Below are positions 40,932 to 49,258 of a DNA stretch of 64,000 nt, piece by piece. Within the stretch, counting starts at the first letter, position 1; each line of letters begins with the position of its first letter. This DNA is from JACCZX01 sp963824935 (GTDB lineage: Bacteria; Pseudomonadota; Gammaproteobacteria; Burkholderiales; Burkholderiaceae_F), in assembly GCA_963824935.1 (NCBI GenBank), contig CAWGRF010000006.1, positions 1 to 64,000 of the forward strand. The letters run 5' to 3'. The position numbers and the translations under genes are program-made. The notes beneath the pieces were generated by a model. That model was given only the letters and a program-made list of their open reading frames with translations, was not told the DNA's origin and ran no database searches.

Positions 40932-41637
40932 TCAACCGTTAGACGTGCGACCTTCTCGCAGCGAATAGCCGAGACCTCGGTGAGTCACGATCGGATCCTC
41001 ATCCGGCGCAGCTTCCCGCAGCTTCGCGCGCAGCGCCTTCACATGCGCATCGACCGTGCGATCGAACGCCGACGCTGGATCGTCCCACGCGCGTTCCATT
41101 AGCTCATCCCGCGAGAACACGCGGCCGGGACGCTCGATCAATACCTTCAACAATCGATACTCGGTGCGTGAAAGATCGAGCGCGCGGCCGCGCAAACGAA
41201 TCGTCTTGCGCTCATCGTCGATATCGAACCCGCTGGCCGACGAGGGCGCCGCAACGTGGGCAGCGGAGCGTTGCACGCGCCGCAGTACCGTGCGCACACG
41301 CGCTACGAGTTCGCGCGGAGAAAACGGCTTGGCAATGTAGTCGTCGGCGCCGAGTTCGAGCCCAACGACTTTATCGATCTCAGTCGAGCGCGCCGTCAAG
41401 AAAATCGCCGGCAGGCCGCTCGCCCTGCTGCAGCTGCTTGAAAAGTTCAAAGCCGTTGATGTCCGGCAGCCCCACGTCGAGCACCGCCAGCGCAAAGTTG
41501 CCGGCGCGCGCTGTTTCGAGCGCGGCCCCGCCGGTCGCACACCACTGCGGCTCAAACCCGTCGCTTGCGAGCGCATAAACGATGGTGTCCGCGATCGCGG
41601 GTTCGTCTTCCACAACGAGAATGCGCTGGCGTGACAC
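40932..41637 (-). CDS. creB: CreB-type response regulator, frameshifted
   Basis: An OmpR/PhoB-class regulator of about 234 residues. The receiver begins RQRILVVEDEPAIADTIVYA, with phospho-acceptor in LAVLDVGLPDINGFEL. The frame breaks near 41414: removing one C from the coding strand joins QLQQGER to LPAIFLTARSTEIDKVVGLE. The C-terminal winged helix (RGRALDLSRTEYRLLKVLIE ... DAHVKALRAKLRE) is complete. The start is GTG 41637, the first position that gives a normal receiver N-terminus. It precedes creC. Confidence 0.88.
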
Positions 41638-41899
41638 GCGGGTGATGTTAGCGAAGTATTGTGTGCGACGTCCGCGGCGCCGCGGCCCCGGCGATGTCGG
41701 CCGTGCCGGCGATCCCTTGTGCTGCGCAGCGATCGTTGCGGCCACGCTGCAGAACTCGCTGCCTGTCTGAGCGACTCGACAGGCAGCGCGTGCAGCGGGC
41801 CCGTTGCCGCAACGCATCGCTGGGCGGCCCGAATCGGGCCGCATCGCTCGCGATCAGAGGCACTGCGCGTGCCCGGCGCGAAGTCTCGTTAAGGAGTGA

Positions 41900-43099
41900 C
41901 TACGCCACCATCAACGGCAGCGTCACCTGCGGCTCTCTGCCGGCGATCATCGTTCGGTTGCGTCCGGCCTTCTTGGCTTGCAGCAAAGCATGGTCTGCGC
42001 GCTGCAGTACTTCGGTCGCGCTCTCGGGGTCCTCCCAAGTAGCGATGCCGGCCGAGAACGTCTGGCGATCCGGTACGGATCCGCGCAGGCGATCGACCAG
42101 TTGCGCCGCGCGATCGGCATCGGCGCCCGGTAGAACCAACGTGAATTCCTCGCCGCCGTAGCGCGCCAGCATATCGGTGGGGCGCAGTTGCTTCAGCCAT
42201 GCCTGCGAGGCGCCGCGCAGCAATGCGTCGCCTGCGGGATGGCCGCGACGATCGTTGTAGCGCTTGAAGTGGTCGAGATCGATCATCACGAATGTCAGAG
42301 GTTCGCCGCTGCGCTGCGCGCGAGATAATTCGATCGGCAGCGCCTCGGCGAAGCCGCGCCGATTGATGGCGCCGGTCAGTGCATCCTCGCGCGCGAGCTG
42401 CTGCATGCGATCGAGCAGCGCGCGATTCGCCCTCAGCGTGCGCAACGCCAACAAACCCGCCAACAGACCCAGCACCAGCGTGATTGCAAACAGCGTCATC
42501 AACACATATCGAACCGTCAGATTCAATTCTTCCGCGCGCCGCGCGGCGTTGACAGTACGCAGCCGCACCGCGCCGACCAGCTCCGACAACGAGTTCTCAA
42601 AGACGTCGAACCGCTGCTGCGACCGCACTGCCAACTCGCGCGCGGTTTCGATGCTGGCGCCATCGCGTGCATTTACTTCGATCAACGCCGAATTGATGCC
42701 GCCGATATCGGCCAGAACGGTCTTTAACGCGGCGAGCCGATTTTGTTCTTCAGCCGACAGCCGAAATCCGCCGATTTCATCGAGGCGGGCATCAAGCCCG
42801 GCGACCGCTGCGTGCAGCACCGCCGCAACGTATGAGGCAGGCTCTGGCATCGGGCGACTTGTCAACCCGCGCGCCATCCGTGCTTGGCGGCTGCGCAAAT
42901 CTGCGCTCGACTGTTGCGTTTCCCGCGCCAGTTGCGATAGCGCCAATGCCTCTTCGTAGTAGTCGCGTACCTCTTCCTCGACGGTCATCGATCGCACCGC
43001 TAGCAGCACGCCGCTCGCCATTAAGGCGCCGGCAAGCATCAGGACCGCTGACGGTCGGAGACGGACCAACAGACTACGAGGAGACAGGGCATCGAACAT
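41900..43099 (-). CDS. Membrane-bound GGDEF diguanylate cyclase
   Basis: A 399-residue protein. Two membrane helices (about residues 18-38 and 200-222) enclose a periplasmic, mostly helical sensor region. The C-terminal GGDEF domain has the active-site GGEEF in LARYGGEEFTLV, and RPTD five residues before it, a match to the RxxD inhibitory c-di-GMP site. It should make c-di-GMP under product feedback. ATG 43099 (MFDALSPRSL) is preferred over an upstream ATG at 43144. Confidence 0.9.
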   Translation of the reverse strand: MFDALSPRSLLVRLRPSAVLMLAGALMASGVLLAVRSMTVEEEVRDYYEEALALSQLARETQQSSADLRSRQARMARGLTSRPMPEPASYVAAVLHAAVAGLDARLDEIGGFRLSAEEQNRLAALKTVLADIGGINSALIEVNARDGASIETARELAVRSQQRFDVFENSLSELVGAVRLRTVNAARRAEELNLTVRYVLMTLFAITLVLGLLAGLLALRTLRANRALLDRMQQLAREDALTGAINRRGFAEALPIELSRAQRSGEPLTFVMIDLDHFKRYNDRRGHPAGDALLRGASQAWLKQLRPTDMLARYGGEEFTLVLPGADADRAAQLVDRLRGSVPDRQTFSAGIATWEDPESATEVLQRADHALLQAKKAGRNRTMIAGREPQVTLPLMVA

Positions 43100-43151
43100 G
43101 GCGTGCGATTCTATTGGGGCGCCGTGCACGGATGCATGACGCAATTACGCG

Positions 43152-43481
43152 CTATGCGCCCCAGGTTATGTCGGCGCCCTTCCGTTGCGCTGCGCGCAGC
43201 ATTTCGATCAGCGGAAACGCGCGTTGCCCGAGCGTGCCGCCGCGCGCGCGCAGGTCATCGCCTTTCTGGTCGGCGCTCGCCTCGCTTGCGGCCGTCTTCA
43301 GTAGCTCTTTTTCCTGCTCAACTGCTGCCGTCAGCCGCTGCAGTGCGTCGGGCACCTGTGCCGCGGTAATGACACCCTGCGCCGATTCGGGTCGTCCGAT
43401 GATCTCGAAGATCCGGCGCGCATTCTCCGCAAACATGATGATGTCGGCCGCGACCTTCGAACGAAAAATGACCAGAGCCAT
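43152..43481 (-). CDS. DUF1840 domain-containing protein
   Basis: 109 residues. Starts MALVIFRSKVAADIIMF and continues ENARRIFEIIGR, the typical start of DUF1840 proteins of betaproteobacteria. The centre is a helical Glu/Ala-rich region, ending LGQRAFPLIEMLRAAQRKG. Soluble, of unknown function. It lies 52 bases upstream of the cyclase on the same strand, possibly co-transcribed. Confidence 0.88.
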   Translation of the reverse strand: MALVIFRSKVAADIIMFAENARRIFEIIGRPESAQGVITAAQVPDALQRLTAAVEQEKELLKTAASEASADQKGDDLRARGGTLGQRAFPLIEMLRAAQRKGADITWGA

Positions 43482-43564
43482 GGGTTACCTCGCAAAAATG
43501 CGTCGGCATTGTAAGAGGCGCTCTATACTGGGTCGATTCAACGGCAATAGTGGAGCAACCATCG

Positions 43565-43711
43565 ATGGGCAAGGGCGATCTCCGTACGCGGCGGGGCAAG
43601 ATCTATAACGGCAGCCACGGCAAGAAGCGGCCGGGCAGGATAAAAAAAGAAAAAGCGGTGCCCGTCATTCGAACCGCGACAGCGCCTGCGCGCGGCAGCA
43701 GGTCTCGCTAA
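43565..43711 (+). CDS. 30S ribosomal protein THX
   Basis: A 48-residue, strongly basic protein reading MGKGDLRTRRGKIYNGSHGK then KRPGRIKKEK. This is the THX (Thx/bTHX) ribosomal peptide that fits into the head of the 30S subunit in Thermus and has homologues across many bacteria. It is too short for many gene callers. The start ATG 43565 follows GGAGCAACCATCG, with GGAG as a likely ribosome site. Confidence 0.88.
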   Translation: MGKGDLRTRRGKIYNGSHGKKRPGRIKKEKAVPVIRTATAPARGSRSR

Positions 43712-43721
43712 CACGCTCTGG

Positions 43722-44273
43722 TTGCCGACGCGACGGACTTTCATTGCGGTTTGCCTGTGTGCAGGCTTGACTGCCTGCAACCCGACGTTTAACTGGCGCG
43801 AGTTTCGATCGCCGGACGGTTTCGTAGTTGCGCTGCCGGGCCGCCCGCAAACGGTGCGTAGGGACGTGCAGCTGCCGGATGCGATCGTGCAAATGTCGAT
43901 GACGTCCACCGGCATTGGTGCCACGTTGTTCGCGGTCGGCGTGGCGCGACTGCCACCCGACGTAAATGCAAACCCCGATGCGCGGCAACGGACATTCGGC
44001 GCATTGCGCGATGCGCTCGTTCAAAACGTGAGCGGCAAAGTCGTGAAGAGCACGCCGGCGATGTTAGGCCAGCCGCCCGGCGGCCGCACGGTACTTGCTG
44101 CCGAAGCCATCGAAGCAGCAGGTCGCGATGCCCGCGGGCGCGCAGTGCGCCTTGCGGCACACTTCTTCATGGTCGATGATCTCGTATTTCAAGTAGTCGC
44201 GCTCGGCGCTGAAGGTGAAATTCCGCCCGACGTGCTTGACACTTTCTTTGCGTCGTTTCGATTGACTCAGTAA
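43722..44273 (+). CDS. Putative lipoprotein, unknown function
   Basis: A 183-residue protein with a short signal (RRTFIAVCLCAGLTACNP) and lipobox LTAC. The mature part (WREFRSPDGFVVALPGRPQT, and AAHFFMVDDLVFQVVALG at the end) has a beta-rich pattern seen in many uncharacterised proteobacterial lipoproteins that process FxxPxGxFxVxLPG segments. TTG 43722 is the likely start, 10 bases after the THX stop; no later start leaves a complete signal peptide. Confidence 0.7.
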   Translation: MPTRRTFIAVCLCAGLTACNPTFNWREFRSPDGFVVALPGRPQTVRRDVQLPDAIVQMSMTSTGIGATLFAVGVARLPPDVNANPDARQRTFGALRDALVQNVSGKVVKSTPAMLGQPPGGRTVLAAEAIEAAGRDARGRAVRLAAHFFMVDDLVFQVVALGAEGEIPPDVLDTFFASFRLTQ

Positions 44274-44402
44274 TTCCTTCGCAGAACTGAAGCGACGCCC
44301 TCGCGGCTGTGAATGAATGAGACGACGCCGCGCGGTCAGTATTCGATCAGTTGCGGCAGTCGCGACGATGAACCGGCCTGTTCGCGCGGATAGAACAGAT
44401 GC

Positions 44403-45221
44403 TTACTGGCTGGCGGTAATGCCGCCGTCGACGTACAGCACCTGTCCGGTGACGAAGTCCGCTGCCGGCGCACATAAGAAGAGCACAGGTCCGACGACGT
44501 CTTTCGGGTCGGCGACGCGGCCCAGAGGGATTCGTTCGAGCAGATAGCGACGGGTTGTCTCGTTGTCCAGCCAATGCCGCCCCATCTCGGTCGCGACGAC
44601 GGTCGGTGCGACACCGTTGACGCGAACGCGATGCGGTGCGAGCTCCGACGCGTGTTGTTTGATCAGCATCACCAATGCGCCCTTGGTTGCGCAATACGCC
44701 GAGTAGCCGCGTGCCCGCATACCCAATTGCGCTCGCACCGACAGCAGATGCACCTGCGCGCCGCCGCGCCCGTCCGCGACCTGATGCCGTGCGCAGGCTT
44801 GCGCGACAAACATCGCTGCTCTCAAATTGACGCGGTAGATTTCGTCAAACTTCTCTTCGCTGACATCGGCGAGCAGTTCCTCCCGCTGGATGCCAACGCA
44901 GTTGACGAGAAGGTCGAGCCGGCCGTGCTTCTCGCGGGTTTGATCAACGGCGGAGCGCATCGACTCGACGTTTTCCGCATCGGCGACAGTTGCATCGGCA
45001 CGCAGACCGGCAGCGCGAATCGCCGCTGCAAGCGCATCGGCCTTGTCCGCGCTGCGCCCGACGATGACGGGAATCGCCCCCGCAAGTGCGAGTCCCCAGC
45101 AGATCGCCTCACCGATGCCTCCGTAGCCGCCGGGCACGAACGCGACGAGCGCATCGAGGCGAAATTGTCCAGCCAGTTCGCGCGAGAACTCGACTTCAGG
45201 CGTAGTGCGCGCAGTCACCAT
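44403..45221 (-). CDS. SDR-family oxidoreductase (second of two)
   Basis: A 272-residue short-chain dehydrogenase. The nucleotide loop is ALVAFVPGGYGGIGEAI, with Pro replacing the usual Thr of TGxxxGIG. The catalytic set is intact: Asn in VNCVGIQ, Ser in HLLSVRAQLG, and YCATK. The C-terminus VTGQVLYVDGGITAS is classic. It resembles gluconate 5-dehydrogenase and 2-deoxygluconate 3-dehydrogenase relatives. ATG 45221 overlaps the stop of the previous SDR. Last gene of the leftward operon; its likely job is to oxidise a hydroxy group of the imported substrate. Confidence 0.88.
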   Translation of the reverse strand: MVTARTTPEVEFSRELAGQFRLDALVAFVPGGYGGIGEAICWGLALAGAIPVIVGRSADKADALAAAIRAAGLRADATVADAENVESMRSAVDQTREKHGRLDLLVNCVGIQREELLADVSEEKFDEIYRVNLRAAMFVAQACARHQVADGRGGAQVHLLSVRAQLGMRARGYSAYCATKGALVMLIKQHASELAPHRVRVNGVAPTVVATEMGRHWLDNETTRRYLLERIPLGRVADPKDVVGPVLFLCAPAADFVTGQVLYVDGGITASQ

Positions 45222-45971
45222 CAATCCATCAGCAGGCCGCCGTTGATATCGACAATCTCGCCGGTAATGAAACCCGCCAGCGGCGAGGCCAGAAAGCGCA
45301 CGACGTGCGCGAACTCTTCCGGTTCGCAAAAGCGGCCGACCGGAATCATTGCGAGCAGCGCCTGGCGCTGCGCTTCGGTCAGCTCTTCGGTGACCATCGG
45401 CGTGCGCACGTAAGCCGGTGCGATGCCATTGACCGTCACTCCATCGGCCGCGAGTTCGCGCGCGAGCGAAAACGTCATTGCGCTCAGCGCGCCCTTGGAT
45501 ACCGCGTAGGCCGTGCCTGCGGTCAGCCCGCCGGTCTTTGCGGCGAGCGAAGTCGTGTTGATGATGCGGCCCCAATGATGCTGCTTCATCGCCGGGATCA
45601 CGGCACGCGCGAGAAAAAACGCGGCGTCGAGATTGATCGCGAGCACGCGGCGCCATTCGGCTTCGTCGGTCGCCTGCGACTTGGTGTTCGACAGCACACC
45701 CGCGTTGTTCAGCAAGATGCAGACGTCACCCAGGCGCGATTCGATACGACCGACGAGTGCCGGAATTGCGCGGTCGATGTCAGGTCTGCCGCGAATGCAA
45801 TACTGTCGTCGACTTCACTCGCAGCGTGCTCGAGACGTTCACCGGCCAGATCGACCAGCGCCACTCGACAGCCGGCCGCCGCCAGCGCCGTGCTGCCGCG
45901 AAACCCATCGGGCCCGCGGCACCTGTCACGAGCGCCGCTTTCTCCAGTTCGCGGCCGGTCAACTCAGACAT
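45221..45971 (-). CDS. SDR-family oxidoreductase (first of two), frameshifted
   Basis: A short-chain dehydrogenase of about 250 residues. N-terminal LEKAALVTGAAGPMGF holds the NAD(P) loop; the frame then changes near 45902 (one base missing after GGTTTC) and again near 45785. The remaining ORF has LLNNAGVLSN, INTTSLAAKTGG and catalytic YAVSK, ending GFITGEIVDINGGLLMD. The start overlaps the livH-like stop by 8 bases. Both breaks are single-base and leave the protein otherwise conserved, so error is likely. Confidence 0.85.
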
Positions 45972-46881
45972 CGAGCACGCTTTTCTTGCCCGCCAGCCCG
46001 CGCGCGCGAAACGTCACGACCGCGATGAACAGCAAGTACATCGACACGATCGCCCAGTCGCCCGCAAAGGCGCCGGTCAGGCCGACGATCATGCCGACGA
46101 GCAGTCCCGCGATGACCGCGCCCCAGAAGCTGCCGACCCCGCCCAGCACGATGATCAGAAACGCCGGGACCACCGCATCGACGCCGACTTGCGGACGGAT
46201 ACCCCAGATCGGCGCGAGCACGATGCCGGCCAGCGCGGCCAGCGCGACGCCGAGCGCAAACACGCCGAGCCGCAAACGCGTCAGGTTGATGCCGAGTGCA
46301 CGAATCATTTCGCTGTCGTACGAGCCGGCCTTGATCTTCGCACCATACGACGTGCGCTCGATAAAAAGCCAGAGTGCACCGATCGCCAGCGCGGCGGCGC
46401 CCGCCGCATAGAAGCGATAACGCGCGAACAGCAAGTCGCCGAACACGACAGCGCCTTGCAGCGCGTCGGGTGTCGGCAGCACGCGCTCGCGCGAACCCCA
46501 TATCTCGCGGATCGCTTCCTCGATCACGATCGCCGCACCAAACGTCAGCAGCAGCGCGTACAGCGGATCCTTGCCGTACGTGCGGCGCAGCGCGAGTTCG
46601 AGCAGCATTCCGATCACGCCGACGGCGATCGGCGCGAGCACCAACGCGATCGCATATCGCGCGGCGAGCGGCAGCGACAGCCACGCGCTCGCGATTTCGG
46701 GCGGCAACGGCGGCGCAACGATCATCAGCGCAACGTATGCGCCCAGCGCGAAGAAAGAGCCGTGTGCGAGGTTGATCGTCTCCATCAGCCCGACGATCAG
46801 CATGAAGCCGAGCGCGAGCAGCGCGAATAGCAGCCCGAGCGCGATACCGTTAACTAGATGCGGAGCGAGCGTGGCGAGCAT
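45964..46881 (-). CDS. livH: Branched-chain-type ABC transporter permease (LivH family)
   Basis: A 305-residue inner-membrane permease with about 8 helices: LVNGIALGLLFALLALGFML at the start, the EAA-like NLAHGSFFALGAY, and GVGSFWGAVIAGLLVGMIVG near the end. Liv permeases import amino acids, but many relatives carry urea, amides, aromatic or sugar-acid substrates. The usual partner LivM and the ATPases are on the other arm of this divergent locus. The symbol denotes the family, not a proven substrate. Confidence 0.92.
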   Translation of the reverse strand: MLATLAPHLVNGIALGLLFALLALGFMLIVGLMETINLAHGSFFALGAYVALMIVAPPLPPEIASAWLSLPLAARYAIALVLAPIAVGVIGMLLELALRRTYGKDPLYALLLTFGAAIVIEEAIREIWGSRERVLPTPDALQGAVVFGDLLFARYRFYAAGAAALAIGALWLFIERTSYGAKIKAGSYDSEMIRALGINLTRLRLGVFALGVALAALAGIVLAPIWGIRPQVGVDAVVPAFLIIVLGGVGSFWGAVIAGLLVGMIVGLTGAFAGDWAIVSMYLLFIAVVTFRARGLAGKKSVLDV

Positions 46882-46939
46882 GGGAGCGACGCTGTGCCGA
46901 AGTAGGTGACGGCGCGTGGCGCGCCGTCACTGCTCGGGC

Positions 46940-48283
46940 CTACTGCTCGTACGACGGTGTTGACTCGTATGACTCGAGCTTGCACGCGCCGGGCGCTGCC
47001 TTGTCCTCGACATCGGCCGGTGGCACCCACGACATGATCTTGAAGATGTCGTCCTTTTCCGCTGGCGTGTCGTTGTAGCTCGCCATATAAATCGTCTGCT
47101 GCATCTGATGCGTGGCCGGGTTCATGTACGCGTCAAAGTGCTGCATCCGATCGCGCGCGCTGACCTTCAAGCCTTCAAGTTGCTTGATAACGGCGATGTT
47201 ATTGGTGCTACCCGCTCGCTCGCACGCACGCAGCAACTCGCGCGTCGCCATGTAGCCGTTGTAGTAGACGTTGCCCGGAACGCGAATCGCCATGCCGGGG
47301 AAAGTCTTCTGATACAGCGCCACGAATTCCTTGACGCCTGGCAGATCGAGCCGGTAGTACCAGGTGGTCCCGAACACACCGAACATCGCGTCGGGCCCGA
47401 GCCCGTACACATCAGGCCAATCCTGCTGGTTGTTGATCCACGCCATGCGCTTGTGCAGCCCGGCCTGGATCACCTGCTGGCGCATTGACTTCTGATCATC
47501 GCCACCGACCGCTGCTGCAACCACATCCGGCTTCATCTGCTGCAGCCGCAACAGGTACGACGTGAAGTCGCGTGTGTTCTGCGGCACCAGAATTTCGCCG
47601 ATGATTTTTCCGCCCTGCGCTTCGACCAGCTGACGCGTCGCCTTCGAAGTGTCGTGACCCCACACGTAGTCGTTGGTTACCAGCACCCAGTTGTTGCCGT
47701 TGACCTTCATCGCGTTCTTGACAATCGCCTGCGCGAAGTTGCTCCCGTTGCCGTCCCACACGAACTTGGTGCGATGACAGTTCTGCCCGGCCTCGGTCGG
47801 CGAGCTCGAGTTGGTGTTCATGTAGACGACACCATGTTTCTGCGCCACCTGCGAGATCGCGTTGGCGACACCCGAATGCAGCGCGCCGAGCAGGAAGGCC
47901 ACGTTGTTGCGCGTGATCATTCGCTCGGCCACACGCGAGCCGGTTGCCGGAGTGGTTTCCGTATCGATATGAATATGCTCGATGGGCCGGCCGAGCACGC
48001 CGCCTTTGTCGTTGAACTCCTTGATCGCGAGCATCGCGCCAAGCCGCTCGTCGCTGCCGCTGGCTGCGTATTGACCGCTGGCGTCCATCGTCAGGCCAAG
48101 CACCAGCGGCTTTTTCTGCGCTGTCTGCGCCCACGCGTGGTGATGCTTCCACGGTCCGTAAAACGGTGCTACGCCGTACAGCCCGGCCGTCGCCGCGCTT
48201 AACGCGCTCGCCTTCAGCAGGCGACGACGGCTGATTGCGCTGGCCGTCTGGCGCGCCGGTTGTTTCTGTGACTTCTGTTTCAT
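46940..48283 (-). CDS. livK: Liv-type ABC transporter substrate-binding protein
   Basis: A 447-residue periplasmic receptor. A twin-arginine-type signal (SRRRLLKASALSAATAG) precedes a periplasmic-binding fold (PLVLGLTMDASGQYAASGSD, NKGG-like NDKGGVLGRPIEHIHIDTET, FLLGALHSGVANAISQVAQ). It is longer than E. coli LivK (about 370), like receptors of the amide/urea and aromatic groups. AGGAG precedes ATG 48283. The ligand cannot be read from sequence; the neighbours suggest a carbohydrate-derived acid. Confidence 0.9.
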   Translation of the reverse strand: MKQKSQKQPARQTASAISRRRLLKASALSAATAGLYGVAPFYGPWKHHHAWAQTAQKKPLVLGLTMDASGQYAASGSDERLGAMLAIKEFNDKGGVLGRPIEHIHIDTETTPATGSRVAERMITRNNVAFLLGALHSGVANAISQVAQKHGVVYMNTNSSSPTEAGQNCHRTKFVWDGNGSNFAQAIVKNAMKVNGNNWVLVTNDYVWGHDTSKATRQLVEAQGGKIIGEILVPQNTRDFTSYLLRLQQMKPDVVAAAVGGDDQKSMRQQVIQAGLHKRMAWINNQQDWPDVYGLGPDAMFGVFGTTWYYRLDLPGVKEFVALYQKTFPGMAIRVPGNVYYNGYMATRELLRACERAGSTNNIAVIKQLEGLKVSARDRMQHFDAYMNPATHQMQQTIYMASYNDTPAEKDDIFKIMSWVPPADVEDKAAPGACKLESYESTPSYEQ

Positions 48284-48339
48284 TGTCGTCTCCTGTGCGT
48301 CCTCGTGAAATTCGTTCGCGCGCGCGGACGTCGCTGCAA

Positions 48340-49236
48340 CTAGCGCGGAACGATCTTGATACCGTTTAACTTTTCCTGTGCCTCGATCAGCGACGGCATG
48401 AATCGATCGCCGAGGCCAAGTGCCGCGGCCTGCACCAGCGACTGGTGCACCGCCTCGCCGATGTAGCTCGCCGTGCCGTGGGATTCGGCGAGATGCGTGT
48501 AATAGCTCATGTCTTTGCGGCCGTTGGAAATCGTGAACTTCATTCCAGTCAGGTCGCCTTCGACCGCCTTGGCGGCGATCATCTGAAATACGCCGGAGTT
48601 CACGCCGCCTGCCGTCACGACTTCGTACAGCTTGCGCAACGACAGACCACTCTTCGCCGCGGCAGCGAATGCTTCGGCAGTGCTGGTCGCAATCGAGAGC
48701 GCAAGGAAGTTGTTGACCAGCTTCAGCACGTGGCCGTGGCCCGGAGGGCCGACGTGAATGACGTTTTCGCAAAAAGCCTTCAGCACCGGCTGCAGCCGCT
48801 CGAAGGTCGCGGCATCGGCGCCGACCATCGTGTTCAACCGTCCTTCCTCGGCTTCCTTCGGCGTGCGCGCCAGCGGCGCGTCGATGTAGATCACTCCGCG
48901 CTCGGCTAAATCGGAGCGAATGCGCGCGGTTGAATCAGGTTCGCTGGTCGAGCAATCGACGACCAGCATGCCGTCACGCACAGCGGTGAGCAGGCCGTCG
49001 GCGCCGTAAATGATTTCCTCCACCTGAGGCGAGCCGGTCACGCAAAAGAAGACGATGTCGCTCGCCGCCACCAAGGCGCGCGTGTCTCCGACCTCGACCG
49101 CTCCGGCCGCCGTTAGATCGGCCAGGTTGGCGCGATTGCGATGCACCTTGAACGTCAGCGGATAACCCTTGGCGAGCAGGTTCTTGGCCATGCCATGCCC
49201 CATTAGCCCGATGCCGATGAATCCGATGCGCTCCAT
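48340..49236 (-). CDS. Beta-hydroxyacid dehydrogenase (3-hydroxyisobutyrate/tartronate semialdehyde reductase family)
   Basis: A 298-residue NAD(P) enzyme. The Rossmann loop is IGFIGIGLMGHGMAKNLL, the substrate-binding signature region is DAPLARTPKEAEEGRLNTMVG, and the catalytic lysine lies in VLKLVNNFLAL after GPPGHGHV. The family reversibly oxidises 3-hydroxy acids. Starting at ATG 49236 gives the Rossmann fold at residue 2; a longer upstream frame is unlikely. In this locus it could handle malonate semialdehyde or a related 3-hydroxy acid. Confidence 0.9.
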   Translation of the reverse strand: MERIGFIGIGLMGHGMAKNLLAKGYPLTFKVHRNRANLADLTAAGAVEVGDTRALVAASDIVFFCVTGSPQVEEIIYGADGLLTAVRDGMLVVDCSTSEPDSTARIRSDLAERGVIYIDAPLARTPKEAEEGRLNTMVGADAATFERLQPVLKAFCENVIHVGPPGHGHVLKLVNNFLALSIATSTAEAFAAAAKSGLSLRKLYEVVTAGGVNSGVFQMIAAKAVEGDLTGMKFTISNGRKDMSYYTHLAESHGTASYIGEAVHQSLVQAAALGLGDRFMPSLIEAQEKLNGIKIVPR

Positions 49237-49258
49237 TTTTTCCTTCACCGTATTTGTC

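Noticed and set aside
45305..46411. 368-codon plus-strand open frame across the SDR and livH genes
   Set aside because: Low-complexity Arg/Ser/Pro composition with no family, opposite to two well-supported genes.
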